Notes: generated by a model not told the origin, from the letters alone. Positions 1 to 12,215 are shown, numbered from the stretch's first letter. The stretch is 64,000 bases of DNA from Hydractinia symbiolongicarpus (GCF_029227915.1 NC_079875.1:21755001-21819000), one strand, 5' to 3'. A program made the numbers and translations.

Positions 1-860
1 TAACGGGCGTGGTGCACACGAACTACGATAAAATCGTGGTCTTTATGTATAACAAACATTCAAACATTCTATCGTGGCCACCACGCTAATATTATTATCT
101 CCACGAAGGATCGTGTGTCCCACGATTATTTTTGCGAGCTCCACGATTTTTATAGCCAGTATATTTTAATTTTTTTTCTTTCAAAAAAGTCTTTGATTAA
201 AGTTAATTTGTTTGTTTCAGGTTAAAAAAGCATATTCGTAGTTTTTGCTTGGTGTATACTTTTTCGTCATGGACGCGGTTGTATTTTTACGAAATGTCAT
301 TTGTCTACAAAAGTTAAATTTGTCTGCGGTGATAGAAATGTTTTTTAAGATCGCATTTTAAAAGTTTATTAATGAAAAGCGGCGATAGAAATGTTTTCTT
401 AGATCGCATTTTAAAAGTTTAAGAACGAAAAGTGGTGATAAAAATGCTGTTTTAGATCGCGATTTAAAAGTTTAAGAAAGAAGAACGGCGATAGAAATGT
501 TTTTTAGATTGCATTTTAAAAGTTTATAAACGAAAAGCGGCGATAGGAATGTTTTTTGACATCGCATTTTGATTTACGAACGATCAAAATCTATTATATA
601 GCTAGCTTTATGACAACGAATTAAAACAAGTGTTACTTTATTTTCTTGCCGTCGGTTTTTGATTTAATTGATAAACTAATATGGTCTTTGTTGTTTTACA
701 ATAGAAGTTATCTATCAAGGACGCCACGGTGTAATGTTGAATTTTTGTTCGTGTAGTCCACGAAACATGATTGTGAGGTCCACGATTGTTAAAAAAATAC
801 GCATCGTGGGCTATCGTGGTTCGTGCGTAACATGAAATAAACACGAACCACGATGTTGAC
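1..860. repeat. Inverted-arm interspersed repeat rich in CACGA/TCGTG motifs
   Basis: Both ends of this stretch are studded with CACGA and TCGTG words. The left arm (about 1-150) has ACGAACTACGATA, the right arm (about 745-860) has ACGAACCACGAT, and the arms are in opposite orientation. Between them lies a 60-bp minisatellite (318-580). No credible protein is encoded. The design looks like a non-autonomous DNA element with degenerate, multi-motif termini. The left edge is cut by the window, so neither the true end nor a target duplication can be given. Confidence 0.4.
318..580. repeat. Minisatellite, about five units of about 60 bp
   Basis: Four to five imperfect units follow each other. Each contains GGCGATAGAAATG, then ATCGCATTTTAAAAG, then a short A-rich link ending in GAAAAGCGG. 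Units differ by point changes and a few small indels. They sit in the middle of the inverted-arm repeat and were probably amplified within it. Confidence 0.75.
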
Positions 861-1593
861 AAACCTTTTCAAAGTACTGTAGCCAACAAACTTATGAAAG
901 GACCAACCCACCTCTTGGACGCAAAACCTTCTAAACAATGCACCAGTGGGGAATCCTTATCTCACAGTTCATTTTACCGATCTTAACTGTTTAAAATAAA
1001 CCCTTTTGTCAACAACAATTAAGGGCCAGGCAATCCAGATTTCTGTCTACGTAGTTCTTTTAATAAGTCAGGAGTTGGTGGATTAGCTAGGATGATTAAG
1101 AGAATGCGTTTTTTTAAAGGGCATACATGTTTCTTTATAAGAAATCTAAGCATTTGGATTTTACAAAATTTAGTTAAAATGTAAGCAAAAGGCAAATTAT
1201 ATTGTAAACAATGACGAGAACGGAATTCTTTTCGATACGCTAATGACACGCCAACATAGAGAAATATCATTTCGGAAACATGCCGAAAGAACGTAAATTT
1301 TTCGATTCCGTTCTTGTTATTTGTCTCCCCGCCATAAGTGCACAGGATTCTTTTTATCAAAGTTTGCTGTTTGTGACATTGCCTATCTGAATAGAAAAAT
1401 ATGTTGTGTCAAACTTCGTAACAGAAATCACAATCTGATAGACAGCTTTTTGTAAACTTTATTGGCGAGGTTGTTTTACATATGTCATACGTCTTGTTTT
1501 TGTTATATTTGCCCTCAAAATTTTCAGTTTTAGCCTGTGGGAAAATACACTAAGGCAGAGGGACAATAAATCATTACTTTAAATTATAAGATA

Positions 1594-1990
1594 CTAGTCA
1601 GTAAGGCCCGTGAAAAAATCCACTTTAGGTGAAAAAGAAAAACAAAAAGATCCAAGATTTAAATTTTAATGACGTTAGCAATGACCCGTCGATGCACAAA
1701 GATTAATTTTTTACATTTTTTTTAGCTTTTACCTGTATTTTGTGTAGCATGAAATGCTGATCAACTTTATGTATAGGATGATAGCGGTTTTCGTCAGTGG
1801 TTTTGAAGAACGGTTAAAGGGATATTAGGATTCAACGGTTTTTTGATAACGTCATTAACCCGTCTGTTCCAAAACGGGTTGAGTTGAGCCAGCTGAAGGA
1901 AATTGATCCCAGGTAGTCCCTAGTTATCCACGCAGGAGATGACGTCAATTATTTACGTCTGTTTCCAATTTATTTAGCCTTTAATTTAAA
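1594..1990 (-). mobile_element. Helitron-like non-autonomous copy, 3' end at 1594
   Basis: Read on the minus strand, the copy ends in a CCC-type stem region, a short spacer and CTAG, followed by host T. This is the arrangement expected of a Helitron 3' terminus, although the hairpin is eroded here (GTGAAAAAATCCAC). Internal segments match the copy at 49,264-49,792, for example the GACGGGTCATTGCT stretch and the region around ACTAGGGA. It lacks coding capacity. The 5' boundary is an estimate from where similarity fades. Confidence 0.5.
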
Positions 1991-2356
1991 AGTGTAACGC
2001 AATAGGTTCACTGATATACTTTTCTTTGACATCAATATTGTTTTAACATCAAAGTTTGGCAAATTTACAGAACAATTTTATAGGTGATGTTGTTCACATT
2101 ATTTTTCAAGGAGGTTTACAGGCCATTTCATAAGATTTTATGTTCATGTGCAATGAATTATACGCCTCAATAATTTCACGCATGTTTTGGCATGGGGTAT
2201 AAACGAAGAGCAAGAGCATCAAAGTTTACGAATGAAAATATAAACCCATGTACTTAAAATCCTGAAAATAAAATATTAGAAAAAAATTACTATCAAAAGA
2301 TGCCCATAGCAAGCAACTGACCCCTGACCCTGCTTGAACTATATAGGATAACTTAA

Positions 2357-3518
2357 AGGCGCGTAATCACCCTGTAGGCAACTTTTTTCGAAGTATACCT
2401 ATTTTATTGTAAAAATTGAAAGATATACATGAGAAAAAATTATTCTGAAAATTTTATTGAAAACTGACAACCAGAACATGTTCAAATGTTTCATAGAAAT
2501 AGCAATTCTATTCGTATACAGAACCTCCATTACATTTCATTGCACGAATCATGCGATAATAAACGCACGGCAAAATTGATCACATGGTTGCTGGATTCAT
2601 GCCATTACAAAAAAAAATGAATGTGGGAGAGATCTGTAGCTGTGTTTCCATCGTAAAGCTTTTATAAATGTATCAACAAAGTTCCGAACATGATAAATCA
2701 GATAAATAAATCAAAGTTTCTGTGTTATTCTTTATTATTTATACATTTTAACTTACTGAAATCAGACTTCCTTGCAACAATGACCTCTTCTTGTTGTTGT
2801 TTCTGAAGATAGCTTTGCCTCGCTAGCTGTCTTACTTTTTGATTATTTTCCTTTTTTCAAACAGTTAGTCGTTTCCTTACGGAGACATTATCAGATCTAG
2901 ACAATTAGAATACCTAAATTTTTAGTATTTCCCCTTTTATGCTCTAAATTTAATTATCTCCATAATGCTTCAGCTATCTTCAACAATAATCCCGGTCATG
3001 CTATTAAACAAAAGACAATGTTGTGATTTCTTCTTTCTGTTTCGTTTTGTCTGTTGTCTCCAAAAACAATGGCGAATAGAATAAAGAGGAAATTATTTTT
3101 TTATTCTGTGTCTTTCCAATAGAGACTCCTGAGATAAAATTTTTTTCCATTTTTTGATGCCATGTTTTACGAAGAAAAAACAACCAAAAAATACGACGTG
3201 AACGGAGCCTACCATAATGGTGATATTATCGAACTCCATCTCTTTTAAAGTTAAGGCTGTTTGTTTACCTATATACAGTTTCACAAACATTTTGCGACAG
3301 CCCGCTTATTAGACGAGAATATGAGATCAACAGGATCGTTAAATATGGCGGCTAGAAAAAAAACACAATAAATTTAAGATATTAAAGTACCATTATTTCC
3401 ATTTCTAGTAAGTTTTATATCCTCAAATTTTCAGGAAAGGCATAACTCCGTCTGAACTTTGAAATAAATAAAAAAAATGTATATGTTAATTTTTTTCGAA
3501 AAGGGGGATTACGCGCCT
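2357..3518. mobile_element. TTAA-flanked non-autonomous DNA element, 1.16 kb
   Basis: The ends are inverted repeats: AGGCGCGTAATC at 2357 and GATTACGCGCCT ending at 3518. Similarity continues a few bases further in. TTAA sits immediately outside each end (2353-2356 and 3519-3522), as produced by piggyBac- or Kolobok-type transposases. The interior is AT-rich and holds no convincing gene, so it is non-autonomous. Confidence 0.75.
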
Positions 3519-3522
3519 TTAA

Positions 3523-4785
3523 GTTCAAGCAAAGTTTTGGGTACTTTCTTTTTTGCAGGACTAAATTTCTACAAAAGTCAATCAATATAGAATATTAAGA
3601 CTATAACAACACAGTAATTTTTAAAAACATCCCATAGGAAGTAAAGGCTTTTCCAGATGTAACAGTGAGAGAGATGAATCGCCTAAATTCGGAGACAAGA
3701 ATCTCCTAAATGACTACATCTTATAGTATAGCTTATCGTAGCTTATTTAAACGTTGTTCATTTGTTTATCTAGAGATCAGCCAGTCAAACTAAGTCAAAA
3801 CTTATCAAATTATCATGGACGTTTTTCGTTTTGTTTCCATTAAAGGGTCCCTCTGCCTAAAAGAAGAATTTAATTAGTAGAAGTAGAAGTAGAAGAGAAG
3901 CCATGTGTAATGCGTGTGGTGCTCACTTTACCAATCTTTTACAGTCATGTCACTTTGTTTATGATATTATCTGGGTAGGCACAAACAACGAAAATCTTTT
4001 ACGTCAAATGGATTTATATAATATGTATATGGAGTAGAACGCATATTGCATATTAGATATAACATTATTTTACAAAAAAGGTATTAATAAAAATTTGGAC
4101 AAACACTTACTTTTGGTTTTCAGTTAAGGATAAAATAATTTATTTTTCACAATTAATTAAATCCTGGAAAAATGTATTTTTTCTTGCAATCGCTTTCGTA
4201 TAAAGTACATGGCAGACAACAAACGCAAAACGGCGAGCCACGACAAGAAATCAAAACAAGCGGCCCACGGAAAAATTTCTTTTTGATCAGAGAATGAGAA
4301 AGTTAACGGTCAGTTTTTTAGGATGTAGCTAGCTAGCTAGCTAGCAAGCAACATTTTTTTGAAATTAGGCACATTTTATTTACTCTATTAAGGATAATTT
4401 TTTTGTATTCTCTTAGAGTAAGGTAGACTTGTTGCATTTCAGGTCAGTTGACTCTCTGGAGAACCTAAAAAGTACACTAGCTAAGCTGTCTATCTGAATT
4501 TTTAGTTTTGGTTTTATGATGACTATAGCTAGCTAAAACAATACATATTATCCATAAGCGATGTTATGTATTTAAAAATTAGGCAAAGTGGTGAGGCAAT
4601 TACTGCTTTGTAGGCCATATTGGTCTAGATGAATAGATGAAATCTCACACACTGTAAATAGCTACTGGTTTATTTTTTGCATCCTCCCTGTCGTCACTGT
4701 CTTATCAGTTTTTTTCCTGATTTTTCTTTTAACCTTTTTAATGGTTTGTCCAGAGAACCCATTTGCAAGTAAGGCTTTGTTTATA
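3523..4785. other. AT-rich intergenic stretch, no gene seen
   Basis: No open frame resembling a protein was found. A short AGCT/GCTA run (about 4326-4344) and scattered A/T tracts are the only structure. Confidence 0.5.
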
Positions 4786-5157
4786 TAAGGGGCTGTTCGT
4801 ATGGGAAATATTTCCATGGAAACCAGATAAATGTTTCAGCATGATATCAAGTCGAGATCTCGGGTTGTTAACAAACTCTTAACAAAATTTAATTGCGTTC
4901 ATATGAGAAAAAAATATTTACCTGCCTACCAAGATCTTGGGTGCGCATGATCATGATCTCAGTAAGCGGGTAATGCGATTTCCCATATGAACATTTTCTC
5001 GGTAGGTGAGATAAATTTATGTCGATTTGGCATAAATTTCAAAAATAAACAATAAATTCTTATCACAAAAACAATAGCAACTTATCCCATGGTATTTTCT
5101 CACCTGATATTTCCCTGCTAACCGAGGAAATGTTTCCCATATGAACATTTTCTCCAT
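4786..5157. mobile_element. MITE-like element with TGTTCRTATGGGAAA ends
   Basis: The left end reads TGTTCGTATGGGAAATATTT. The right end, near 5120-5150, reads the same in reverse complement with two changes (TGTTCATATGGGAAACATTT). A further inverted copy of this end lies near 4977-5003, so the element may be composite. It is non-coding. No clean target duplication could be picked. Confidence 0.5.
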
Positions 5158-6529
5158 CGACTACATGCTTTTGAAGATGTAACCCTTTACGTCTGTCGTG
5201 AACCCAGTGACATATCCATAGCTTTTTTGGGACTACGGTTTTGTTATACCCAACTTTTGATTAGGTTAGTATCTCCGTGAGGCACCACCATGGTTATTGC
5301 AAAAGGAAAAATTTTGGGTTTTGAGGTATGTAGATCGCTGGAAAATGGCTTTGCGGCACTCAAAACAGCAAAATTTTGTACAATTATTACTTGCATTGTA
5401 TTACATAATTTTATATATTTTTCGTTTTTATTCTTTGTTGATGATAAATACCTGTTAAAACTTTCTTCACAGAATTAATACTTACAATATAAATATATAG
5501 GCCACCTGTTAGTTTCCTGTTTTTTATATAATGGCAACACGAAGTCTGTTGTAGATTTATTTTAGAACCTGTTCAAAGTCATATTCCATATTTTTTTTCA
5601 CTGTTTTACAGTAGTGGTGGTTTATTAAACTAGCGAAGAGAAAAAAGAAAACTTGCACACTGCAAAATTTTTATTTGACCAATTTTCAACATCGTGCACT
5701 AAATAGAAAATAAAAATCGCAAATAGAAAATAGAAAATAGACCAATCACATTTTTATTTTACCACACTAACGAAGGCTTAAAACTGCTTTGATAAGGAAT
5801 ATCTATGTTCTCTATAGTGCAATACAATGTGGCTTTTCTCTATATATAGTTGTTAATAAGTACTTCGTAGGTATCATCATCTAACTTATCAGGACTAACT
5901 AGAGTAATGCGGAGAATTCGATCGAGCGATTTAACAGCAAGTCTATTTCTTTGCTTTGTGTGAACTAACTTAAGTACGGAGAACCTCGTTCAACATTAGC
6001 GGTACTGGGTGGAATTAGTAGCGTAACTTAAAGATTTGCATAATCTCTGGATACTGTTCATTATTAACAAGTAACGACCAATAAAATTGTGATTACCAAC
6101 CTTGTCCCCAGGGCTGTATTGATTTCAATGGGAAACTGTTTACTAGCCTATGTTCACAGACGTATGGTTGGGTCTATAACATGGACTAAAGCTATCGTTC
6201 ATTCGATTTATTTTGAAATGGCCATGTGAGTAAAGATGGTGGTAGGTTCGTGAATTCAAAACATTCAAATGTTACGAATGTGATTGCATGTACATCAAAT
6301 CCAAGCAGTTTAATCGTTTTGAGGGATCGCAAATTTGCTGAAGAAAAACATACTAGAGCTTATATTTACTTAATTTACTAGTTTTTTTTCTTTGCATTTT
6401 TTATTTTTTTAGGATAAGAATTTGGGATCCAATACCAGTAAACCGGTAGCAAAACCTCTCTGGATACGTCGGTGGAACCACCGTCGTCAACTACAACTTC
6501 ATCATCTTAATAAGAAAGAGAGAAGAAGC
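5158..6529. other. Repeat-derived intergenic stretch, no gene supported
   Basis: The stretch is AT-rich with short tandem runs (AAATAGAAAATAG near 5700). It has one CCTTGTCCCCAGGGC word at 6101, which matches the ends of the small MITE at 18,455. A 62-codon frame at 5290 has no supporting domain. Confidence 0.4.
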
Positions 6530-6539
6530 AGTGTTAAAC

Positions 6540-7378
6540 TTTGTAATAGAAGATATGCTGTTGTCACAGGGTGAGGGTTTCCCTGGTATAGAAGGTTCAT
6601 TGGACAAGGAACTCAGCAATGTATCTAATGTTCTTTTAAACGACTCAAGTGAACATTGAGACGTGTCCCTAATATGTTTAGGGAGAGCATTGAATAGTCT
6701 TGGAGCTTAATAACGAAAACCTTGGTATAGTTTATAGAAGGAGCTGGTCTTTGATGTTGATAGAACAGGTGAAAGATTGAAAAGACGGCCTTTACGATTT
6801 AAGACTTAGAGCTCAAGAGCAGAAGTTAAGTTTACTACACAATTTTCAGCTATTTTTCAAGCGTAGATAATGATGTACCTTTCTTCTCTTCGTTGGAGGG
6901 AGTACAAACAAAAATGCTTCAGTGTATTCCAGTAGTCATTCTTTTTCAGAAAACTCCATTGGACCCTTTCAAGAGAGCTAATGAGTGATTTGTTTAATGG
7001 ATTCCAAAGTTGCGAGCATTATTTAAGACGAGGGATTGCTAGGGACTTCCAAAGTTGCACGAGGATGACAGGTGATCTTGAATTAAACAAGCGTAGAATC
7101 CAGCTGCTGAGTTGTTTTGGATTCTCGATGACAACGTTTATATGGTATTTGAACATTGCATCATCGGACCAAGATCTTTTACGACTGATTTAGGGGTAAT
7201 TGTGGATTTTGAGGGTGATTTGTAGTTGAAACAATTTTTCAGTGATTTCTTGTACCATATTGTAAGAGTTCAAACTTAATATCATTAAATGACATGTTGT
7301 TTGTGTTGCTCCAATCATAAACTGCTTGTAAATTGTCTTTCAGTTTCACTGCACCTGTGAGTGCGTTAACTTCTTTTG
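6540..7378 (-). pseudogene. LINE C-terminal remnant downstream of reverse transcriptase
   Basis: In interrupted minus-strand frames one can read YDWSNTNNMSFN and FELLQYG. These match, residue for residue in part, the [12 protein letters not shown] and FELIQYG of the 30.5-kb fragment. Many stops show it is dead. The exact 3' end of the LINE is unclear. Confidence 0.55.
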
Positions 7379-8352
7379 TCAGTCTAGTGTTGTCACAAGG
7401 AGGTCAATGTCACTAATTAAGATTAAGAAGATGAGTGGTCCAAGACCACTTCCCTGTGGGACACCTGATCGAACACGAGCAGACGAAGAGAAGTGACCTT
7501 TAACCGACACAAATTGTGTTTTATCATTCATAAATACTTTGAGCCAGTTTAACACCTTCCCTTTTATTCTGAGTTGTTCTATTTTCTTCAATGCAATTCC
7601 AATGTCCACCTTATCAAATGCCTTGGCAAAGTCAAGGTATATCACGTCTGCATTAGAATTGTTACATAGAATGTGAAGAATGTTGTCAAAATGGTCTAGT
7701 AGTTGGCTTAAACATGAACAACCAGGTCTGAAGCCATGTTGGGTTGAGTTAAACAAGTTATTTGTTTCCATATAATGAACCATGTGGTTTTGAACAATCT
7801 TTTCCAAAACTTGATGTAAGGAAATAGGACGATAATTTGCAGGTGTTGCTTTATTTTCTCCTTTATGTTGAGGGGCGATTATGTCTGTTATCAAGATTGA
7901 TGGGGTTATACATTCTTCAAATGATTTTGACCAAATTAATGTTAATGCTATTGACATTGCTTTACACTGTTGGAGCAAGATGGAGGGGAAACCATCAGCA
8001 CCTGGGGCTGAATTTGTTGACAGTTCATCAATTGCTTTTTGTATGTCATCTTTTGTGAATGAAATACTTTGCAACGGCTCTTCGTGTTGATATGGCTGAC
8101 TGTTATTTTGATAATTTTTGTAAGGATCACTGAACACGGAGCAATACTGTTGAAGTAGCATATTAACCATTGTTTTTGGGTCTGTTTTCATCAATGAATG
8201 GGCCAACTGTAGGTTTGACTTTTGCTAGTTTCTTTGAATACGAAAAGAAAAATTTCGGACTGCGCTTTATACCTTCATCTGCTTTTTGTTCTTGATAATT
8301 AACAGAGTTTTTAGAGGATTTTTGAAGCTGTTTCTCAATTTTTACTAGATGG
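7379..8352 (-). pseudogene. LINE reverse transcriptase (lacks the FADD box)
   Basis: The frame shows the fingers-palm blocks of a non-LTR reverse transcriptase: APGADGFPS, NYRPISLHQVLEKI, QHGFRPGCSC, DFAKAFDKVD and SGVPQGSGLGP. It then stops just before the catalytic F/Y-A-D-D block. Downstream sequence resumes with thumb-like residues, so the FADD segment was removed by a small internal deletion near 7,375. The part above 8,206 continues upstream with basic linker residues (SYSKKLAKVKP). The nested block interrupts it near 8,355. Confidence 0.8.
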
Positions 8353-8645
8353 AGCTAAACTGCAAGTTTTGCTCATGTTAATTGTGGTGACAGAAGTACA
8401 GTTCTTTAGCATTGTGGTTAGTATACATTAGGTTTACCTTAGTCATTGAGGATGTCCTATAGAGCCTGACACTGTGGGGGAGGTTTCTACCTATAGACCT
8501 CATCTAAAAGTTTTCAGGGATATTAATCTCACTTGCTTGTAAAGGGAATGGACCCTACCCAGGTCTTGATTTATAATGGTTGTATATAAGAACCCAACAC
8601 CAATACTGCACAAGTTCTTTAGATGTACCTTACAGCTTCCAGTTG

Positions 8646-8659
8646 GGGGGGGGGGGGAT
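8646..8659 (+). repeat. Poly-G tract
   Basis: A run of G residues at the edge of the block nested in the LINE. It is next to two direct copies of GTAAGTAATGTGTTGAT (about 8681-8720). Confidence 0.8.
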
Positions 8660-8760
8660 TTGGGTGTCTTGGGCTGTCAGGTAAGTAATGTGTTGATGTG
8701 TTTAGGTAAGTAATGTGTTGATACAATTCACTGCAGAAACATTGTAGAATTAAAACACCA

Positions 8761-9048
8761 GCATGTGCCTGATGCTCACGACATGTCGATGCACCTGTCG
8801 CTCGGGGCATCTCTAGTGTAGTCATTATGTGAATAGGAAACATGCATCTGACGCTCAGGGAATGGAAGAAAACACCATAATTAGCATGTGCCTGACGCTC
8901 AGGACATGTTGATGCATCTGACGCTTAGAAAATCTGTTCTGTCTCATGCACCTCACGCTAAGGGCATGAAGAGGCCTATAATGCATATCCTGACGCTCAG
9001 GATATGCATTATATATTTGTGCATATCCTGATGCTCAGGATATGCATT
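8761..9048. repeat. Array of eight short hairpin units around CCTGACGCTCAGG
   Basis: Eight units of about 24-29 bp follow one another. Each is a palindrome with a CGC-type centre, for example CATATCCTGACGCTCAGG continuing to ATATG. Approximate positions are 8761, 8788, 8841, 8884, 8911, 8945, 8981 and 9020. The last two are nearly perfect and are separated by an identical ATATATTTGTGC link. The first six are eroded to differing degrees. Spacers vary from a few bases to about 30 and are not conserved. The array ends just before the 9,075-10,357 element. Its function is unknown. Confidence 0.75.
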
Positions 9049-9074
9049 ATATATTTGTGCATATGATGAAGCAC

Positions 9075-10357
9075 TTTTACTAAAAGTAGGAACCAGCAGT
9101 AACCAGCAGTATTTTGAAGTAACCACCAGAGAACCACCTGTATTTTGAAGTAACCACCAGAGAACCAGCAGTTTTTTAAGTGACCACAAGAGAACAACCA
9201 GTTAAATAGATAAAACGAAATAAACGCAAATACCGCTTCAAATGTGAAACATTTTATAATGTACACAACAGTTCATGACCCATTTTTCTAAAATATTATG
9301 TCTGGTGTGACTTGGGCTTTATGCAACAGTTGAGAAAGAAGGCATTTAAAACCACATGCAAGGATTAAAAAATCCAAAATTAATATTTTGAATAACGAAC
9401 TAATATCTGAATTGTAAATTAAATATTACGAAAAACACTATACGCGGGGAGAGTCCAAAATGAGGCATTTTTTGTGGTAGACGTTAAAGTTCATATAAAT
9501 TGAATGAATTAATAAACTGCACAATTTGAAGTCATAGAGCGTGAAAGATACCTCTACTGCCATTGTATCCACTGTTGAGGAATCCATATCAAATTTTAAC
9601 GCTTTTTAAAAAATTATTTCACTTAATCAAATTATGTATTTGACCGAAGGATATTCATTTTGCAATTCGTGTATTGTAAACCAAATATAACGCTATACTA
9701 AAAAGGGTCCAAAACGAGACATTTTTTCTTTTGGTAGACAAAGTAAAGTTCGAATGAATTAATAAATGTTGTGGAGAAACATCATGGCATCCGGCAGAAA
9801 ATATACGTTTGTTTTTCTCACATGGTTTCTGTTCAAGTAAAAAAATTATACTTTCGATATAAACGCTTTTTCCTTGAAACGTATTATTTCAAATAATGAA
9901 CTTTAATCCTGAAAACGCTATTTTCGTTCTGTTCTTCCTTGTTTCCATTATTGCCTTTTGGCGAAATAAAAAAATAAATAAATAAATAACTTAAGTTGGT
10001 TAATTATCACAAATTCCGCGAATTTTATTCATATTTTTGAAAATTAATCTTCGCGGAATGCATTTATTGGGCCTCGTAAAAAAAGCATAAAAATAGCTAG
10101 TTAGCAAGAGCATAAAGTGTCAGAAAAAAGCCCTGGGCACTAGGTGCCCTTTTGTTTATCATATTTGGTAGTTTTAAGGTCATGAAGTGTGCATAAAAAT
10201 CACAACACCTTTGCGCCGCTGTTGCTGCCTTATCTGGAGTAAATTAATAATAACTGCTGGTTCTCTGGTGGTTACTTCATATTACTGGTGGTTCTCTGGT
10301 GGCTACCTCAAAATACTGCTGATTACTGTTGGTTACTGCTGGTTCCTACTTTCTACG
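9075..10357. mobile_element. Inverted-repeat element with 12-bp flanking direct repeat
   Basis: Arms of about 100 bp, made of repeats of AACCAGCAGTAACC and AAGTAACCACCAGAGAACC, occur at about 9,083-9,185 and inverted at about 10,250-10,355. ATGATGAAGCAC stands directly outside both ends (9,063-9,074 and 10,358-10,369). A 9-12 bp duplication with long arms would fit a Mutator-like non-autonomous element. The interior (9,190-10,250) is AT-rich with no gene. The first bases at each end do not match, so the true terminus may lie a few bases in. Confidence 0.6.
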
Positions 10358-10450
10358 ATGATGAAGCACGAGGAGGCCCCTTTTTTCCTACCCATTCCCC
10401 AAACATTTCCATAAATAGTTTATGCATACTGAACGTGTTGTATCTACTCA

Positions 10451-11931
10451 TTACAATAGAAATACATTGTTTCTATCAGTTTGTGTTATTATTCTGGAAC
10501 CCAAAGCAATTAATTCATCTTTTAATTTATTTATACGTGAAGGTGATTTGACTTTAAGAAAAAGTTTGTTAATTCTTGTTCGCCTTTGCATCAAGTTCAT
10601 TCTTTCGCGAGGAATTTTACCTTTCGCATGTGAAGTGTGTTTTCGAAGGGGTACATTTGGCTCAGCTGTAGATAGACATATATCATAGAATTTCTCTAGC
10701 ATGTCAGCTACCAAAAGATTGTTGAATTGAATTTTCCAATAAATGTTAGAGAAATAATCATTGATCTTCTCCCACGATACATCATCACTTTGGAAATTAA
10801 CATGATCAAATCGGGAGGATAACGCTTTGGGGGAAGTTGTTGGTTGAATGTGAGTTGGAGTATAACAAGTGAAAACTTCAACAAGGAAGTGGTGTGAAAT
10901 GGATCGAAGTGTTGGAAGTGTATGTATGTTATGGATAAGATCAGTATTGTTTATTATAACAAGGTTTAGTGTGTTACCAGCAAGATGGGTTGCAGATTTG
11001 ATGACTTGGGTTAGATTGAGACCATATAGTAATTGACTTGTTATGTCAATCATTTCTTTTTCATCTTTGGTACACGACTCGTTTGGGGAGCATTCAGGCC
11101 AGTTGGTATGAGGTAGATTAAAATCACCCATTATAATAATGTCAGTGGAAGGAGATATTTTATTCTGTCGATCATCTGGTTGGCGATATAGTATAGCTTA
11201 GGTTAGATCTTCTAACTTTGAGTAGATGATTAGTACTTGGCTAGCATCTGAATACTGGAGAATTGACTCAAACGAAGCAGCACAGTCTTCACGTACATAA
11301 AATGATACACCTCCAGAATATCTACCTCTTTCCGAAGATTTTTTTCTTGTGCTGTCTGTTCGAAAATGTTTATATTCAGGAATGTTTAATTTAGCATCTT
11401 TGTGTTGGTGTAAACAGGTTTCTGTGAGACCTATGAATATTTTTTTTTCTCTTTTAGTATGTCTGAGAGAAAGGGAACTTTTGAGGGTACAGTTTTCGGT
11501 TTTAAGCCTTGAATATTGATATATGTAAAAAAGTTTAATGCTGGGACTGGATTGGATTGGTTTGGCTGAAATAGTGGTTGTTTGTGTTTTGGGGTTGTTG
11601 TTGTTGAATTTGTTGGATGAAAGGGATTTTGCGGGGATGGTTGATTTGGAGTACTGAAGAAGTGAAGGTTGTTCGGAATAGCTGGTTTGAGATTGTGTTG
11701 TTGGTGTTGGAAAGGAGGAAACATTGTGTGGTATTGCTGAACATGAGGTTGTTGTTGTAGGCTTACTTCGAGTTTTGTATCCATTGCGGCAAGAAGCCTT
11801 ACTTCCATTTGGCGGATTATTTCTAAAAAATCAGGAGTTTGTGGAGGTTGTTGAGGTAAGGTATTTTCAGTGACGTGATTTGTTGAGAAGTTGTTCTTTG
11901 AGAATCTACTTGGAGACAAATTAAGTGACAT
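10451..11931 (-). pseudogene. LINE endonuclease region (fragmented)
   Basis: Two frames are visible. 11,931-11,431 begins with an S/Q/P-rich low-complexity region, then an FTYINIQGLKPK segment typical of the first strand of the LINE apurinic endonuclease. 11,131-10,451 starts at the MGDFNLPHTNW motif, the conserved GDFN of the endonuclease, and runs into the linker before reverse transcriptase. Between them (11,430-11,132) the middle of the domain is present but interrupted by stops; LTETCL- and YSGGVSFY-like words can be read in shifted frames. The copy is inactive. It lies upstream of the split reverse transcriptase on the same strand. Confidence 0.7.
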
Positions 11932-12215
11932 TAACGACTTTAGACGCTTTGTTCTTTTTATGTGACTCTTTTTACAGTTTCCATTAAAACATTCTCTTTT
12001 ATGAAGAGAGGTTGTGCAGATGACTGGGTAATAGAACGTACATGTTGAGCCACATGTGACCCCTTGTTCTTGTTTGTACCGTAAGCTTTTTTTTCATATT
12101 TACGAGCCTTGGTTCTCAAGATATCAAAGGTCAAAGTGGTTGCCACCTTGACAGTGCAGATAAGATTTTTGTTTGGTAACGTTATGAATATAATAATAAG
12201 GTAATCATCTAAAAA

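Larger units (their letters stand above)
6530..12150 (-). mobile_element. Decayed non-LTR retrotransposon (CR1/Jockey-like), split by a nested block
   Basis: On the minus strand, from right to left, there is an ORF1-like or leader region (12,146-11,958), a Q/P-rich segment running into the start of an apurinic-type endonuclease, the end of the endonuclease, reverse transcriptase, and a decayed C-terminal part. The order is that of a CR1/Jockey-group LINE. About 2.1 kb of unrelated repeats (about 8,355-10,450) separates endonuclease from reverse transcriptase. The downstream part (7,378-6,540) still shows protein similarity, with several stops, to the fragment at 30,250-30,720, so both belong to one family. 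Confidence 0.75.

Noticed and set aside
1019-1360. 113-codon minus-strand open frame
   Set aside because: No domain, no splice context and repeat-rich surroundings. It may be old transposon sequence but cannot be supported.
5290-5478. 62-codon frame ending in CIVLHNFIYF, faintly like a Harbinger transposase C-terminus
   Set aside because: Only the LHNF word fits and no catalytic residues or neighbouring blocks are seen.
8761-9048. Hairpin array considered as a CRISPR array
   Set aside because: Units are palindromes of differing arm sequence with irregular spacers, no cas genes are present and the genome is animal.
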